A DNA stretch of 47,377 bases from positions 832 through 48,208 of the forward strand of contig JALHFZ010000008.1 of the NCBI GenBank assembly GCA_022837505.1. The letters are read 5' to 3'. This document shows, piece by piece, positions 1 through 7,463 of this stretch. The position numbers were made by a program, and so were the translations under genes. Every line of letters starts with the position of its first letter. Position 1 is the stretch's first letter. The notes beneath the pieces are model-generated. The model ran no database searches, was not told the origin of the DNA, and was given only the letters and a program-made list of their open reading frames with translations. The stretch is from Synergistaceae bacterium (GTDB lineage Bacteria; Synergistota; Synergistia; Synergistales; Aminobacteriaceae).

Positions 1-57
1 ACTGCATGAGTATCAGCTGACACGTTCCACGATCAATTCTTGGGAGGTAATAAGCGT

Positions 58-969
58 ATGAAGCGTATCCTCGCCCTGTTCCTCTGCCTGGTGCTGGTGC
101 TGGGCACCATGACGGGCTTCTCCCAGACGGAGACGCTCAAATACGGCTCGGAATCGACCGAGGTGCTGCGCGCCCAGGTCTACCTGCGCACCCTGGGCTA
201 CTACGCGGGCGCCCTGGACGGCAAGTTCGGCTACGCGACCTACCGCGCGGTCGTCGCCTTCCAGCAGCGCAACGGCATGACGGTCACCGGCATGGTGGAC
301 GTCTACACCATGACCCGCATGGCCGCCTCCGACGCGGTGCCGGCCGCCGCCCCGCCGGTGATCAGCACGGTGCTGGCCTCCGGCTCCACCGGCAGCGAGG
401 TCACCCGCGCCCAGGTCAGGCTCAACGACCTGGGCTACTACAGCGGCGCCATCGACGGCAAGTACGGCTACGGCACCATGACGGCGGTGCTGCGCTTCCA
501 GCAGGTCAACGGCCTCACCCCCGACGGCAAGATCGGCAAGGCCACGGCCGCCAAGCTCTACGCCGCCGCCGCCATCCCCAACAGCCCCACCCCGGTGGGA
601 CTGTCCAACACGCCGCTGAGCTACGGCATGATCTCCACCGAGGTCGCCCAGGCCCAGGCGCGGCTCAAGGAGCTCAAGTACTACGCCGGCGCGGTCGACG
701 GCAAGTTCGGCTCCTCCACCCGCGCGGCCGTCATCGCCTTCCAGCGCACCAACGGCCTCTATCCCGACGGCACCATCGGCACCAAGACCCGCGCCGCGCT
801 CTACGCCGCCACGGCCAAGCCCGCCGGCGACGTGCCGCTGCTCTCCGGCGGCGAGCTCTGGCGCGGCGTAGAGGGCACCGAGGTCGCCCTCGTCCAGTCC
901 AGGCTCAAGGACCTGGGCTACTTCAGCGGCGCCGTCGACGGCAAGTTCGGGGGCGGCACCTACGACGCT
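58..969 (+). CDS. Secreted protein of repeated peptidoglycan-binding domains, 3' part missing (chimeric end)
   Basis: Starts at ATG 58 behind GGGAGG at 42-47. A typical Sec signal peptide opens the protein (basic MKR, a hydrophobic run of about 15 residues, then GFSQT). Three complete PG_binding_1-type repeats follow, each containing a segment like LGYYAGALDGKFG and an AFQ-R-NG segment, joined by Ala/Pro-rich linkers. A fourth repeat is recognisable only as far as GKFGGGTYDA, after which the reading frame becomes unrelated sequence and stops at 1050. The repeats are known to bind cell-wall peptidoglycan; a catalytic domain, often present downstream in such proteins, is not seen. Repeat wording and extreme use of C-ending codons resemble Clostridia proteins more than the neighbouring locus (inference). 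The abrupt end inside repeat 4 suggests an artificial or recombinational join near 966-970. Confidence 0.75.
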
Positions 970-1014
970 GGCGCAGACCAAGAGGAGGCAGCAGGCGGCG
1001 ACCACGGGACGCAT
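970..1014 (-). CDS. 5' fragment of a signal-peptide gene, cut by the junction
   Basis: On the minus strand an ATG at 1014-1012 lies 8 bases after a perfect GGAGG (1027-1023) and opens a frame beginning MRPVVAACCLLLVCAS, a good start for a secretory signal peptide. It runs leftward only about 15 codons before reaching sequence that belongs, on the other strand, to the peptidoglycan-binding repeat protein. It lies about 100 bases downstream of the uroporphyrinogen-decarboxylase-family fragment in the same direction, so the two may come from one piece of DNA. Too little remains to name a family. Confidence 0.4.
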
Positions 1015-1110
1015 GGTGAAGACCTCCAACGGGCTGGTTGTCGCAACTAGTTGTGAAGGACGCCACGCGAGGCCTGGGAGTTCTTCCGACCTTGCCCCCG
1101 GATACTGGGG

Positions 1111-1290
1111 CTAGTAGACACCGACCTCCCGCAGAGCCTCGATCATGGCGACGATGTTCTGCGGCGGCACGTCCGCCTGGATGTTGTGCACGGTGTTGAA
1201 GACGTAGCCGCCGCCAGGCATCAACGCTTCCACATTTCGCTTCACATCGTCCCGCACCTGCTGCTCGGTGCCGCGCGGGAGTATGCCCTG
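1111..1290 (-). CDS. C-terminal fragment of a uroporphyrinogen decarboxylase / corrinoid methyltransferase family protein
   Basis: The minus-strand frame ending at stop 1113-1111 encodes about 60 residues containing GILPRGTEQQVRDDVKRNVE, GGGYVF, HNIQADVPPQNIVAM and a final EALREVGVY. These match the C-terminal pattern of the URO-D superfamily (LP-GTPEEV, PGGGY, HNIQPDVP-ENI), which includes haem-pathway HemE and MtaA/MtbA-like methyltransferases; the HNIQ-DVP form is most common in the methyltransferase-like branch. Its upstream part is missing because at about 1285 the sequence turns into dprA on the opposite strand. Functionally dead as it stands in this window. Confidence 0.6.
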   Translation of the reverse strand, partial: QGILPRGTEQQVRDDVKRNVEALMPGGGYVFNTVHNIQADVPPQNIVAMIEALREVGVY

Positions 1291-1944
1291 GGTATCGACG
1301 CCGCCGCCCACGAGGGGTGTCTCTCCGCGGAGGGAAAAACCCTTGCTGTCCTCGGCACGGGGGTGAACGTGGCCTACCCCCGGAATCATGAGGGGCTGTT
1401 CGAGAGGATAGCCTCCTCGGGAGGAGCCCTCCTGAGCGAATACCCCCTTGATACACCCCCCCGGCCATGGCGTTTTCCCGAACGAAACCGGATCGTCGCC
1501 GCCCTGGCTGAACGGACCGTCATCGTGGAAGCTCCGCTGAAGAGCGGCGCCATGATCACCGCCCGCCTTGCCCTCGAGATGGGCCGGGAGGTCTGGGCCG
1601 TTCCGGGACGGATCAACGAGACCGGGTGCGAGGGGTCGAATCGCCTGCTCTACGACGGAGCGCAGGCCCTCGTCTCCATTCCCGATTTCATCGCCCTGGC
1701 CTTTGAAAGCCAGCTCTCTCTCTTTCCCCTCTTTGAACGGGGAGAGGGGGAAAATAGTTCTTCTTTGGATGAAAAAGAGAGTAGAATTCTCGCCGTTTTG
1801 AAAAAATATGGAGAAAAGACTGTTGACAACCTCGCCGTTGAGGGTAAAATGTCACCCGCTGACGTTTTTTCCTGCCTTGCGACACTGAGCGCCGGAGGAC
1901 TGATCTTCCCCTCAGGTCCGGGCAGGTGGAGCGCCGCTCCGTAA
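1288..1944 (+). CDS. dprA: DNA processing protein DprA (Smf), 5' part missing
   Basis: DprA binds single-stranded DNA and loads RecA during natural transformation. The frame is open from 1186, but DprA-like sequence begins only at LGIDAAAHEG (1288), which aligns with the GIDAAAH motif in the middle of the Rossmann-like DNA-binding domain. After that come AVLGTGVNVAYP, LLSEYP, PPRPWRFPERNRI and AVPG, in the usual order. The C-terminus (from about 1766) has a winged-helix tail (ESRILAVLKKYG, VFSCLATLSAGGLI), as in many DprA proteins. The N-terminal SAM-like region and the first half of the Rossmann fold are absent. Downstream order smg-like-topA-trmFO supports the assignment. The loss is best explained by the chimeric junction at about 1280-1292 rather than a natural pseudogene. 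Confidence 0.85.
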   Translation: MGIDAAAHEGCLSAEGKTLAVLGTGVNVAYPRNHEGLFERIASSGGALLSEYPLDTPPRPWRFPERNRIVAALAERTVIVEAPLKSGAMITARLALEMGREVWAVPGRINETGCEGSNRLLYDGAQALVSIPDFIALAFESQLSLFPLFERGEGENSSSLDEKESRILAVLKKYGEKTVDNLAVEGKMSPADVFSCLATLSAGGLIFPSGPGRWSAAP

Positions 1945-1975
1945 CTATAAAACGTACCGGAAAGGACGATTCCTG

Positions 1976-2272
1976 GTGCCCAAAAGGACGAACAACACTC
2001 TTTTTCGACGGGTTCTGCACGATATGGAACGCCGATATCTCTCCCCGGATGCCCAGGGCAGAGTGTACCGTTATATGATGACCGAAGAGGTCCCCCGGGA
2101 GATCATGGAGCGGGCCATTCATGAGGCCGTATCCCTCGGGCAGCTCAAGAACTCGGCAGTGGATGCCTCCCTCCTCGACGCCCTCGTGGCTGCCCTTCTC
2201 GACGACCGTTCCTTTGAAATCCCCGGGAATGCCTCTGAGAACATCTACCCTTCAAGCAGCTGGATCTCCTGA
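1976..2272 (+). CDS. Small protein, divergent Smg/DUF494-like
   Basis: 98 residues, GTG start with AAAGGA about 8 bases upstream. No signal peptide or membrane segment. The stretch from about residue 28 (RVYRYMMTEEVPREIMERAI, then a DASLLDALVAALLDD segment) resembles the C-terminal half of Smg/DUF494 proteins, in which a GFL-LL..G.L....REMVI helix pair is followed by a (V/D)DLK.L..LLL helix. Smg-type genes are known between dprA and topA-related genes in Proteobacteria, so position supports the idea. The N-terminal half of Smg is missing or unrecognisable and similarity is weak. The last 15 residues are polar and probably flexible. Smg function is unknown. Gene is real by spacing (32 bases after dprA, 9 before topA). 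Confidence 0.55.
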   Translation: MPKRTNNTLFRRVLHDMERRYLSPDAQGRVYRYMMTEEVPREIMERAIHEAVSLGQLKNSAVDASLLDALVAALLDDRSFEIPGNASENIYPSSSWIS

Positions 2273-2281
2273 GGGGTCATC

Positions 2282-4591
2282 ATGGTGAGAAAAGCAAAGA
2301 CACCCCCGGAGGAAACACCGAAAGAAAAGGGTGCACCGAAAAAATCCGCTGCTGTAAAAAAACAGGCGGCTCCGAAGAAGGCCCGGAAGACGAAGACCGG
2401 AAAACCGGCCGCCCCGAAGAAGACCCCTCTGCCGAAGGGGAAGATGGAAAAAACTTCCTCAAAGGAGCTTTCCGGCGCCGGCGCCCGGGGTAAATCTCTC
2501 GTCATAGTCGAATCCCCCACCAAGGCTAAAACCCTCACGAAAATACTGGGCTCCGGATATGTGGTCAAATCGAGCGTGGGGCACATTCGGGATTTGCCGA
2601 AGAGCCGTCTGGCCATCGACGTGGACCGGGACTTCGAACCTGAATATATCCTCGTCAAGGGGAAGGCGAAGGTGAAGAATGAGCTTCTCGCCCTTGCGGG
2701 AAAGGCCTCGGGCATATTTCTCGCCTCCGACCCCGACAGGGAGGGGGAGGCCATCGCCTGGCACCTCTCCGAGCTCCTCGGCATAGACCCCGAATCCCCC
2801 TGCAGGGTGCGGTTCTACCAGATCACCGCCGACGCAGTGAAGGAAGCCCTCCGGTCTCCCGAGAGCGTGGATATGAACAAGGTGGAGGCCCAGCAGGCCC
2901 GGCGCATCCTCGACCGGCTTGTGGGGTACACCCTGAGCCCCCTTCTGTGGAAGAAGATCGGCCGGGGGCTCTCCGCCGGAAGGGTACAGTCCGTCGCCCT
3001 CGCCCTCGTATGCGACCGGGAGGATGAGATCGAGAATTTCATCCCCCGGGGGTACTGGATCATCACCGTCACCGCAGCGGCCGAAGACGGAAGAAAATAT
3101 ACCCTCCGGGCGGACAGCTTCGACGGAAAATCCCTCTGGAAGGAGGGGAAATCCCTCCTTCTCGACTCGGAGGAGTTCGTAGAGACCATCCTGGCGGAAC
3201 TGGAAAACTCACCCCTCACCGTAGAGGATTTCAAGACAAGAGAAAGTCACCGGGCAGCCCCCGCCCCCTTCCGGACGAGTACCCTCCAGCAGGAGGCCGC
3301 CCGCCGGACGGGGATGTCCCCCCGGCGGACCATGAGGACCGCCCAGGAGCTGTTCGAAGGGGTTACCCTTCCGGGGAAGGGTCCCGTGGGGCTCATCACC
3401 TATATGCGCACCGACAGCCTCAGAATAGCCCCCGATGCGCTGGAGAAGTGCAGGGCCTGGATTGCCGGGCACTTCCCCCCCGAATATCTTCCGGAGAAGG
3501 AAAATGTCTACGCCGCGAAGGGGAGGTCCCAGGACGCCCACGAGGCTATCCGTCCCACCGATATGGACATAACCCCCGAGAGCGTGGAGGGGATCCTCTC
3601 CCCCGACCAGATGAAGATCTACTCCCTGATCTGGCGGCGCTTCGCCGCGTCCCAGATGACACCGGCCCGGGTATCGAACTCCACCCTCAGGGCCCTTGCG
3701 GGCAAGGCCGGATTCCGCCAGCTCGGCGAGACCCTGGTCTTTCCCGGATGGAGCGCCCTCTGGCCCCTTGATCTCAAGGGGGACCCCCTGGAGCCGGCCG
3801 AGAAGGGGGAGGTCCTCTCCGTGGAGGACGTGAACCGTGAGCAGAAGTTCACCCGTCCGCCCGCCCGGTACTCCGAGGCCACCCTCATCAAGGTCCTCGA
3901 GGAGAAGGGCGTCGGCCGCCCCTCCACCTATGCCTCCATCGTGGAGACCCTCTACGACCGCCGGTACGTCCTGCGGAACGAAGAGCGCAGAATTCAGCCC
4001 ACCCCCCTGGGCCGCACGGTGGACCGGTTTTTGAAAAAGTATTTTCACGGAGAGAGCCTCTCGTCCATCGTCGATACGGGGTTCACCGCCCGGATGGAGG
4101 AAAACCTCGATGACGTGGAGGAGGGGAAGGCCACCCGTCTTGCCGTTTTAAAGGAGTTCTGGGATGCCTTCACCGGGACCATGGAGGAGGCGGAGAAGGC
4201 CCCCGCCGAGCCGCCCGTCCCTCCGGAGCCCACCGGTGAGGACTGCCCCCTCTGCGGCAGCCCCCTCGTCCGGAAGATGGGGCGCTTCGGCGAGTTCGTA
4301 GGATGCAGCGCCTATCCTGAATGCAAACACACCCAGCCGCTGCTGGTGAAGACCGGGGCAATCTGCCCGAAGTGCGGGGAAGGGGACGTGGTAAAGCGGA
4401 AGAGCCGGAAGGGAAAGGTCTTCTACGGCTGCTCCCGCTACCCCGAGTGCGATTTCGTCTCCTGGAATCCCCCCTCGGGGAGGGCCTGTCCCGAGTGCGG
4501 CGCCGCCATGATGACCACGGGAAAAAAGGGGGGGGAGGAGTGCCCGAAGTGCGGCCACACCGAAACCTCCCGGGAAGAAAATGACGGATAA
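2282..4591 (+). CDS. topA: DNA topoisomerase I
   Basis: Type IA topoisomerase that relaxes negative supercoils by passing strands through a single-strand break. 769 residues. An unusual Lys/Pro/Ala-rich, probably disordered extension fills residues 1-70. The Toprim domain starts at KSLVIVESPTKAKTL (acidic E78 and the D150-D152-E154 triad in SDPDREGE). The active tyrosine is Y374 in ITYMRTDSL. After the catalytic core come zinc-ribbon modules near the C-terminus: CPLCG...GCSAYPEC, CPKCG...GCSRYPEC and a shorter CPECG...CPKCG. The stop lies inside the first codons of trmFO, so the two genes are translationally coupled. The basic N-terminal tail may add non-specific DNA binding (inference). Confidence 0.97.
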   Translation: MVRKAKTPPEETPKEKGAPKKSAAVKKQAAPKKARKTKTGKPAAPKKTPLPKGKMEKTSSKELSGAGARGKSLVIVESPTKAKTLTKILGSGYVVKSSVGHIRDLPKSRLAIDVDRDFEPEYILVKGKAKVKNELLALAGKASGIFLASDPDREGEAIAWHLSELLGIDPESPCRVRFYQITADAVKEALRSPESVDMNKVEAQQARRILDRLVGYTLSPLLWKKIGRGLSAGRVQSVALALVCDREDEIENFIPRGYWIITVTAAAEDGRKYTLRADSFDGKSLWKEGKSLLLDSEEFVETILAELENSPLTVEDFKTRESHRAAPAPFRTSTLQQEAARRTGMSPRRTMRTAQELFEGVTLPGKGPVGLITYMRTDSLRIAPDALEKCRAWIAGHFPPEYLPEKENVYAAKGRSQDAHEAIRPTDMDITPESVEGILSPDQMKIYSLIWRRFAASQMTPARVSNSTLRALAGKAGFRQLGETLVFPGWSALWPLDLKGDPLEPAEKGEVLSVEDVNREQKFTRPPARYSEATLIKVLEEKGVGRPSTYASIVETLYDRRYVLRNEERRIQPTPLGRTVDRFLKKYFHGESLSSIVDTGFTARMEENLDDVEEGKATRLAVLKEFWDAFTGTMEEAEKAPAEPPVPPEPTGEDCPLCGSPLVRKMGRFGEFVGCSAYPECKHTQPLLVKTGAICPKCGEGDVVKRKSRKGKVFYGCSRYPECDFVSWNPPSGRACPECGAAMMTTGKKGGEECPKCGHTETSREENDG

Positions 4592-5909
4592 AGCAGTCTC
4601 TGTCGTCGGCGGAGGTCTTGCGGGAAGCGAAGCCGCCTGGCAGCTTGCCGAGCGGGGGATCTCCGTAACCCTCTTCGAGATGCGCCCCCTCTCCATGACT
4701 CCGGCCCACAGCACGGACCGGCTGGCGGAGGTGGTCTGCAGCAACTCCTTCGGTGCGGACTCCCAGACGAGCCCCGCCGGCATTTTGAAAAGGGAGCTGC
4801 GCCGAATGGGCAGCCTCATCCTCCGCTGCGCCGACGAGGCGAGCCTTCCCGCCGGAAAAGCCCTTGCGGTGGACCGGGATATCTTCTCCCGCCTCGTGAC
4901 GGAGAGGCTGGAAAGCCACCCCCTGGTCACTATCCGGAGGGAGGAGTGCACCTCCATCCCCTCCGGCCCGGCGATAATTGCCACAGGCCCCCTCACCTCG
5001 CCCTCCCTTGCGGAAAAACTGGCAGAAGTCGCCGGAGAAGGGTATCTCTCCTTCTTTGACGCCGTGGCCCCGGTGGTCACCCTCGAATCCATCGACAAGA
5101 GGAAGGCCTTCCGGAGCGGCCGGTGGGGGCAGGAGGCGGACTACTACAACTGCCCCTTCAGCCGGGAGGAATACGAGGCCTTCTGGCACGCCCTCACGAC
5201 GGCAGAGCGGGCTGTGCCCCACGATTTCGAAGATTCCCCCTCCTGGTTCGAGGGGTGCCTTCCCGTGGAGGTCATGGCCTCGAGGGGGATCGACACCCTC
5301 CGGTTCGGCCCCCTGCGCCCCGTGGGGCTCCCCCTTCCCGGTACGGGGAAGGAGGCCTGGGCGGTGGTCCAGCTTCGCCAGGACAACCGGGAGGGAACCC
5401 TCTACAACCTCGTGGGGTTTCAGACGAGCCTCCGGTGGGGAGAGCAGGAGCGGGTCTTCCGGATGATCCCCGGCCTCGAAGAGGCGGAATTCGCCCGATT
5501 CGGCGTCATGCACCGCAATATCTACGTGAACGCCCCGGCGGTACTCGACTCTCGCCTGCGCTTCCGCTCCGGCAGGGAGGACCTTTTTCTCGCCGGGCAG
5601 ATCACCGGAGTGGAGGGGTACATGGAGAGCACAGCCATGGGCCTTGCCGCTGCCCTCAACATGGCAGCCCTTCTCGAGAAGGCCCCCTTTCCGGAATGGC
5701 CCCGCCTCACCGCTCTGGGCTCCCTGCTGCACTATCTCTCCGACGCCCATGAAAAGGGTTTTCACCCCATGAACATAAACCTCGGCATCTTTCCCCCCCT
5801 GAAGGAGAAGATCCGGAACAAGGCTCTGCGGTGCGAGATGGTCTCGGAAAGGGCCCGTCTGGCTCTGGAGGAATTTCTCGCCCCTCCGGAGGCCTCTTCC
5901 GGGGGATGA
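4581..5909 (+). CDS. trmFO: Folate-dependent tRNA (uracil-54-C5)-methyltransferase TrmFO
   Basis: Flavoenzyme that makes ribothymidine at position 54 in the T-loop of tRNAs using methylenetetrahydrofolate and FADH2. 442 residues, the usual size. The FAD Rossmann motif is GGGLAGSEAAWQLAERG at the N-terminus. The two cysteines known from the B. subtilis enzyme fall at identical numbers: C53 in VVCSNSFGAD and C226 in WFEGCLPVEVMA. A C-terminal second nucleotide-binding stretch (LFLAGQITGVEGYMES) is typical. Overlaps topA by 11 bases. Followed by 134 bases before xerC that include a promoter. Confidence 0.97.
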   Translation: MTDKAVSVVGGGLAGSEAAWQLAERGISVTLFEMRPLSMTPAHSTDRLAEVVCSNSFGADSQTSPAGILKRELRRMGSLILRCADEASLPAGKALAVDRDIFSRLVTERLESHPLVTIRREECTSIPSGPAIIATGPLTSPSLAEKLAEVAGEGYLSFFDAVAPVVTLESIDKRKAFRSGRWGQEADYYNCPFSREEYEAFWHALTTAERAVPHDFEDSPSWFEGCLPVEVMASRGIDTLRFGPLRPVGLPLPGTGKEAWAVVQLRQDNREGTLYNLVGFQTSLRWGEQERVFRMIPGLEEAEFARFGVMHRNIYVNAPAVLDSRLRFRSGREDLFLAGQITGVEGYMESTAMGLAAALNMAALLEKAPFPEWPRLTALGSLLHYLSDAHEKGFHPMNINLGIFPPLKEKIRNKALRCEMVSERARLALEEFLAPPEASSGG

Positions 5910-5935
5910 ATTTGTACCCCTCCTTCCGGAGTGCG

Positions 5936-5959
5936 CCCCCCTCGGATTATTTCGGGGGG
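5936..5959 (+). other. GC hairpin after trmFO
   Basis: Six C (5936-5941) and six G (5954-5959) can pair around a 12-base AT-rich loop. No T-run follows, so this is not a standard intrinsic terminator. It lies between trmFO and the xerC promoter and could stabilise or weakly terminate the upstream transcript. Confidence 0.3.
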
Positions 5960-6009
5960 AAATTCTCATGGAATATATGAAAAGTATTGATTCATTCTTT
6001 TGAAATGTA

Positions 6010-6037
6010 TTGAGAATCTAGAAAAAGATGATAAAAT
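6010..6037 (+). promoter_or_regulatory. Sigma-70-type promoter of xerC-hslVU-codY, probably giving a leaderless mRNA
   Basis: TTGAGA (6010-6015), 16-base spacer, TAAAAT (6032-6037): each hexamer differs from consensus at one base. The region is strikingly AT-rich in a GC-rich genome. Transcription should begin 6-8 bases after the -10, at about 6043-6045, which is the xerC ATG itself (6044). No Shine-Dalgarno sequence lies in front of that ATG. Confidence 0.6.
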
Positions 6038-6043
6038 ATCTTC

Positions 6044-6937
6044 ATGCAGGAAATCCTATCGTCATTCATCGATCTGTACCTTGATCACCTTCGATTTCAG
6101 AAGGGTGCCTCGGATCACACCGTAACCGGTTATTCCGTTGATCTGGCCCAGTTCGCCGAGTATCTTCTTCTCTCGGGTGTGACCGAGCCGGCCGGTGTGG
6201 AGCCGAAGATCATCCGCTCCTGGCTCCGGGAGATGATGGGGTACGGTTATGCTCCGTCATCGGCGGCCCGGAAGCTCTCCTCGGTGAGAAGTTTTTTCGC
6301 CTTTCTCCGGGAGAGGGGGATTACCCCCCGGGATCCGGCGAAAGCCGTGGAGGGGCCGAAGCTCCCCGCCCGCCTCCCCCGATCGCTCTCCCGGGAGGAT
6401 GCCGAACGGCTTGTGGTCTTCGGCAGCGAGGGGGACAACCCCCTTCGGGACCGGGCGATCCTCGAAGTCCTCTACGGATGCGGCCTCCGGATCGCCGAGC
6501 TCGTCTCCCTCCGCTGGCGGAACGTGGATATGGCCGAGCGGATGCTCCGGGTGCTCGGCAAGGGGGATAAAGAGCGGCTCATTCCCTTCGGACGGTGTGC
6601 CCTCGCAGCCCTGGAGGAATGGAAGGATTCCCTTCCCTCCGGAGAGTGGGTCTTTCCGGGACAGAAGGACGGACCGGTCACGGTGAGGACCGTCCACAGG
6701 GTTGTCCTCCGGGCGGCGAAAAAAACGGGGATCTCTCAGGTGACCCCCCACGTGCTCCGGCACAGCTTCGCCACCCATCTTCTCGAGGGAGGGATCTCCC
6801 TTCGGGTGCTTCAGGAGCTTCTGGGACACGAAAGCCTGCTCACCACCCAGCATTATCTTGCCGTCAGCGGAGAACACCTGCGGCAGAGCTACGTCTCGGC
6901 CCACCCCCGGGCGAAAGGAGAAACGGACAATGTTTAA
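6044..6937 (+). CDS. xerC: Tyrosine recombinase XerC/CodV
   Basis: Site-specific recombinase of the XerC type, which resolves chromosome dimers at dif with a partner. 297 residues, normal length. N-terminal SAM-like core-binding domain (about 1-95), then the catalytic domain with R149 (CGLRIAEL), K173 in the LGKGDKER beta-hairpin, H236 and R239 (HVLRHSF), H262 (LGH) and nucleophile Y271 (QHYLAVS). The N-terminus fits the family exactly at ATG 6044, and there is no ribosome-binding site in front of it. It is the first gene of the xerC-hslV-hslU-codY group, the same arrangement as codV-clpQ-clpY-codY of B. subtilis, and overlaps hslV by 8 bases. Confidence 0.93.
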   Translation: MQEILSSFIDLYLDHLRFQKGASDHTVTGYSVDLAQFAEYLLLSGVTEPAGVEPKIIRSWLREMMGYGYAPSSAARKLSSVRSFFAFLRERGITPRDPAKAVEGPKLPARLPRSLSREDAERLVVFGSEGDNPLRDRAILEVLYGCGLRIAELVSLRWRNVDMAERMLRVLGKGDKERLIPFGRCALAALEEWKDSLPSGEWVFPGQKDGPVTVRTVHRVVLRAAKKTGISQVTPHVLRHSFATHLLEGGISLRVLQELLGHESLLTTQHYLAVSGEHLRQSYVSAHPRAKGETDNV

Positions 6938-7463
6938 AGGAACCACCATAGTCTGCATACGGAAAGACAACGCGGTCGCCATGGCCGGAGACGGCCAGGT
7001 GACCCTCGGAAACCAGATCATCAAGGCAGGGGCGAAGAAAGTGCGGCGGCTCTACAAGGGAGCCGTCCTTGCTGGATTCGCCGGCAGCACCGCCGACGCC
7101 ATGACCCTTCTCGAACGGTTTGAAAAGCGCCTCGAGGAAAACTCCGGAGACCTCATGCGCTCCGCCGTCTCCCTTGTGAAGGAGTGGCGGACCGACCGGT
7201 CCCTCCGGCGGCTTGAGGCCCTCATGCTCGTGGCCGACGCGAAGATCACCCTCCTTCTCTCAGGATCGGGAGACATCCTCGAGCCCGAAAACAACGTGGC
7301 CTCCATAGGCTCCGGCTCGGGCTTCGCCCAGGCTGCGGGGCGGGCCCTTCTTGAAGTGAGCGACTGGGCACCCTCCCGGATCGCCCGGCGGTCCATCGAG
7401 ATCGCCTCGGAGATCTGCGTCTTCACCGACGACATCGTAACGGTCGAGGCCCTCGGCGAATGA
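6930..7463 (+). CDS. hslV: ATP-dependent protease proteolytic subunit HslV (ClpQ)
   Basis: Peptidase subunit of the HslUV protease, a cytoplasmic two-component proteasome-like machine. 177 residues from ATG 6930 (AAAGGAG upstream), overlapping xerC by 8 bases. The catalytic N-terminal threonine after propeptide removal is probably T5 (MFKG-TTIVCIRK), as in most HslV, rather than the serine of Bacillus ClpQ. AMAGDGQVTLGN and GSGSGFAQAAGRALL are typical. Stop overlaps the hslU start as ATGA. Confidence 0.96.
   Translation: MFKGTTIVCIRKDNAVAMAGDGQVTLGNQIIKAGAKKVRRLYKGAVLAGFAGSTADAMTLLERFEKRLEENSGDLMRSAVSLVKEWRTDRSLRRLEALMLVADAKITLLLSGSGDILEPENNVASIGSGSGFAQAAGRALLEVSDWAPSRIARRSIEIASEICVFTDDIVTVEALGE

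Noticed and set aside
13..1029. Long minus-strand open frame of 338 codons through the repeat protein
   Set aside because: Composition is Gly/Ala/Val-rich with repeats that mirror the plus-strand domain repeats. Only its first codons (from 1014) have an RBS and sensible signal peptide.
5936..5959. Intrinsic terminator of trmFO
   Set aside because: The hairpin lacks a T-run; listed only as a hairpin.
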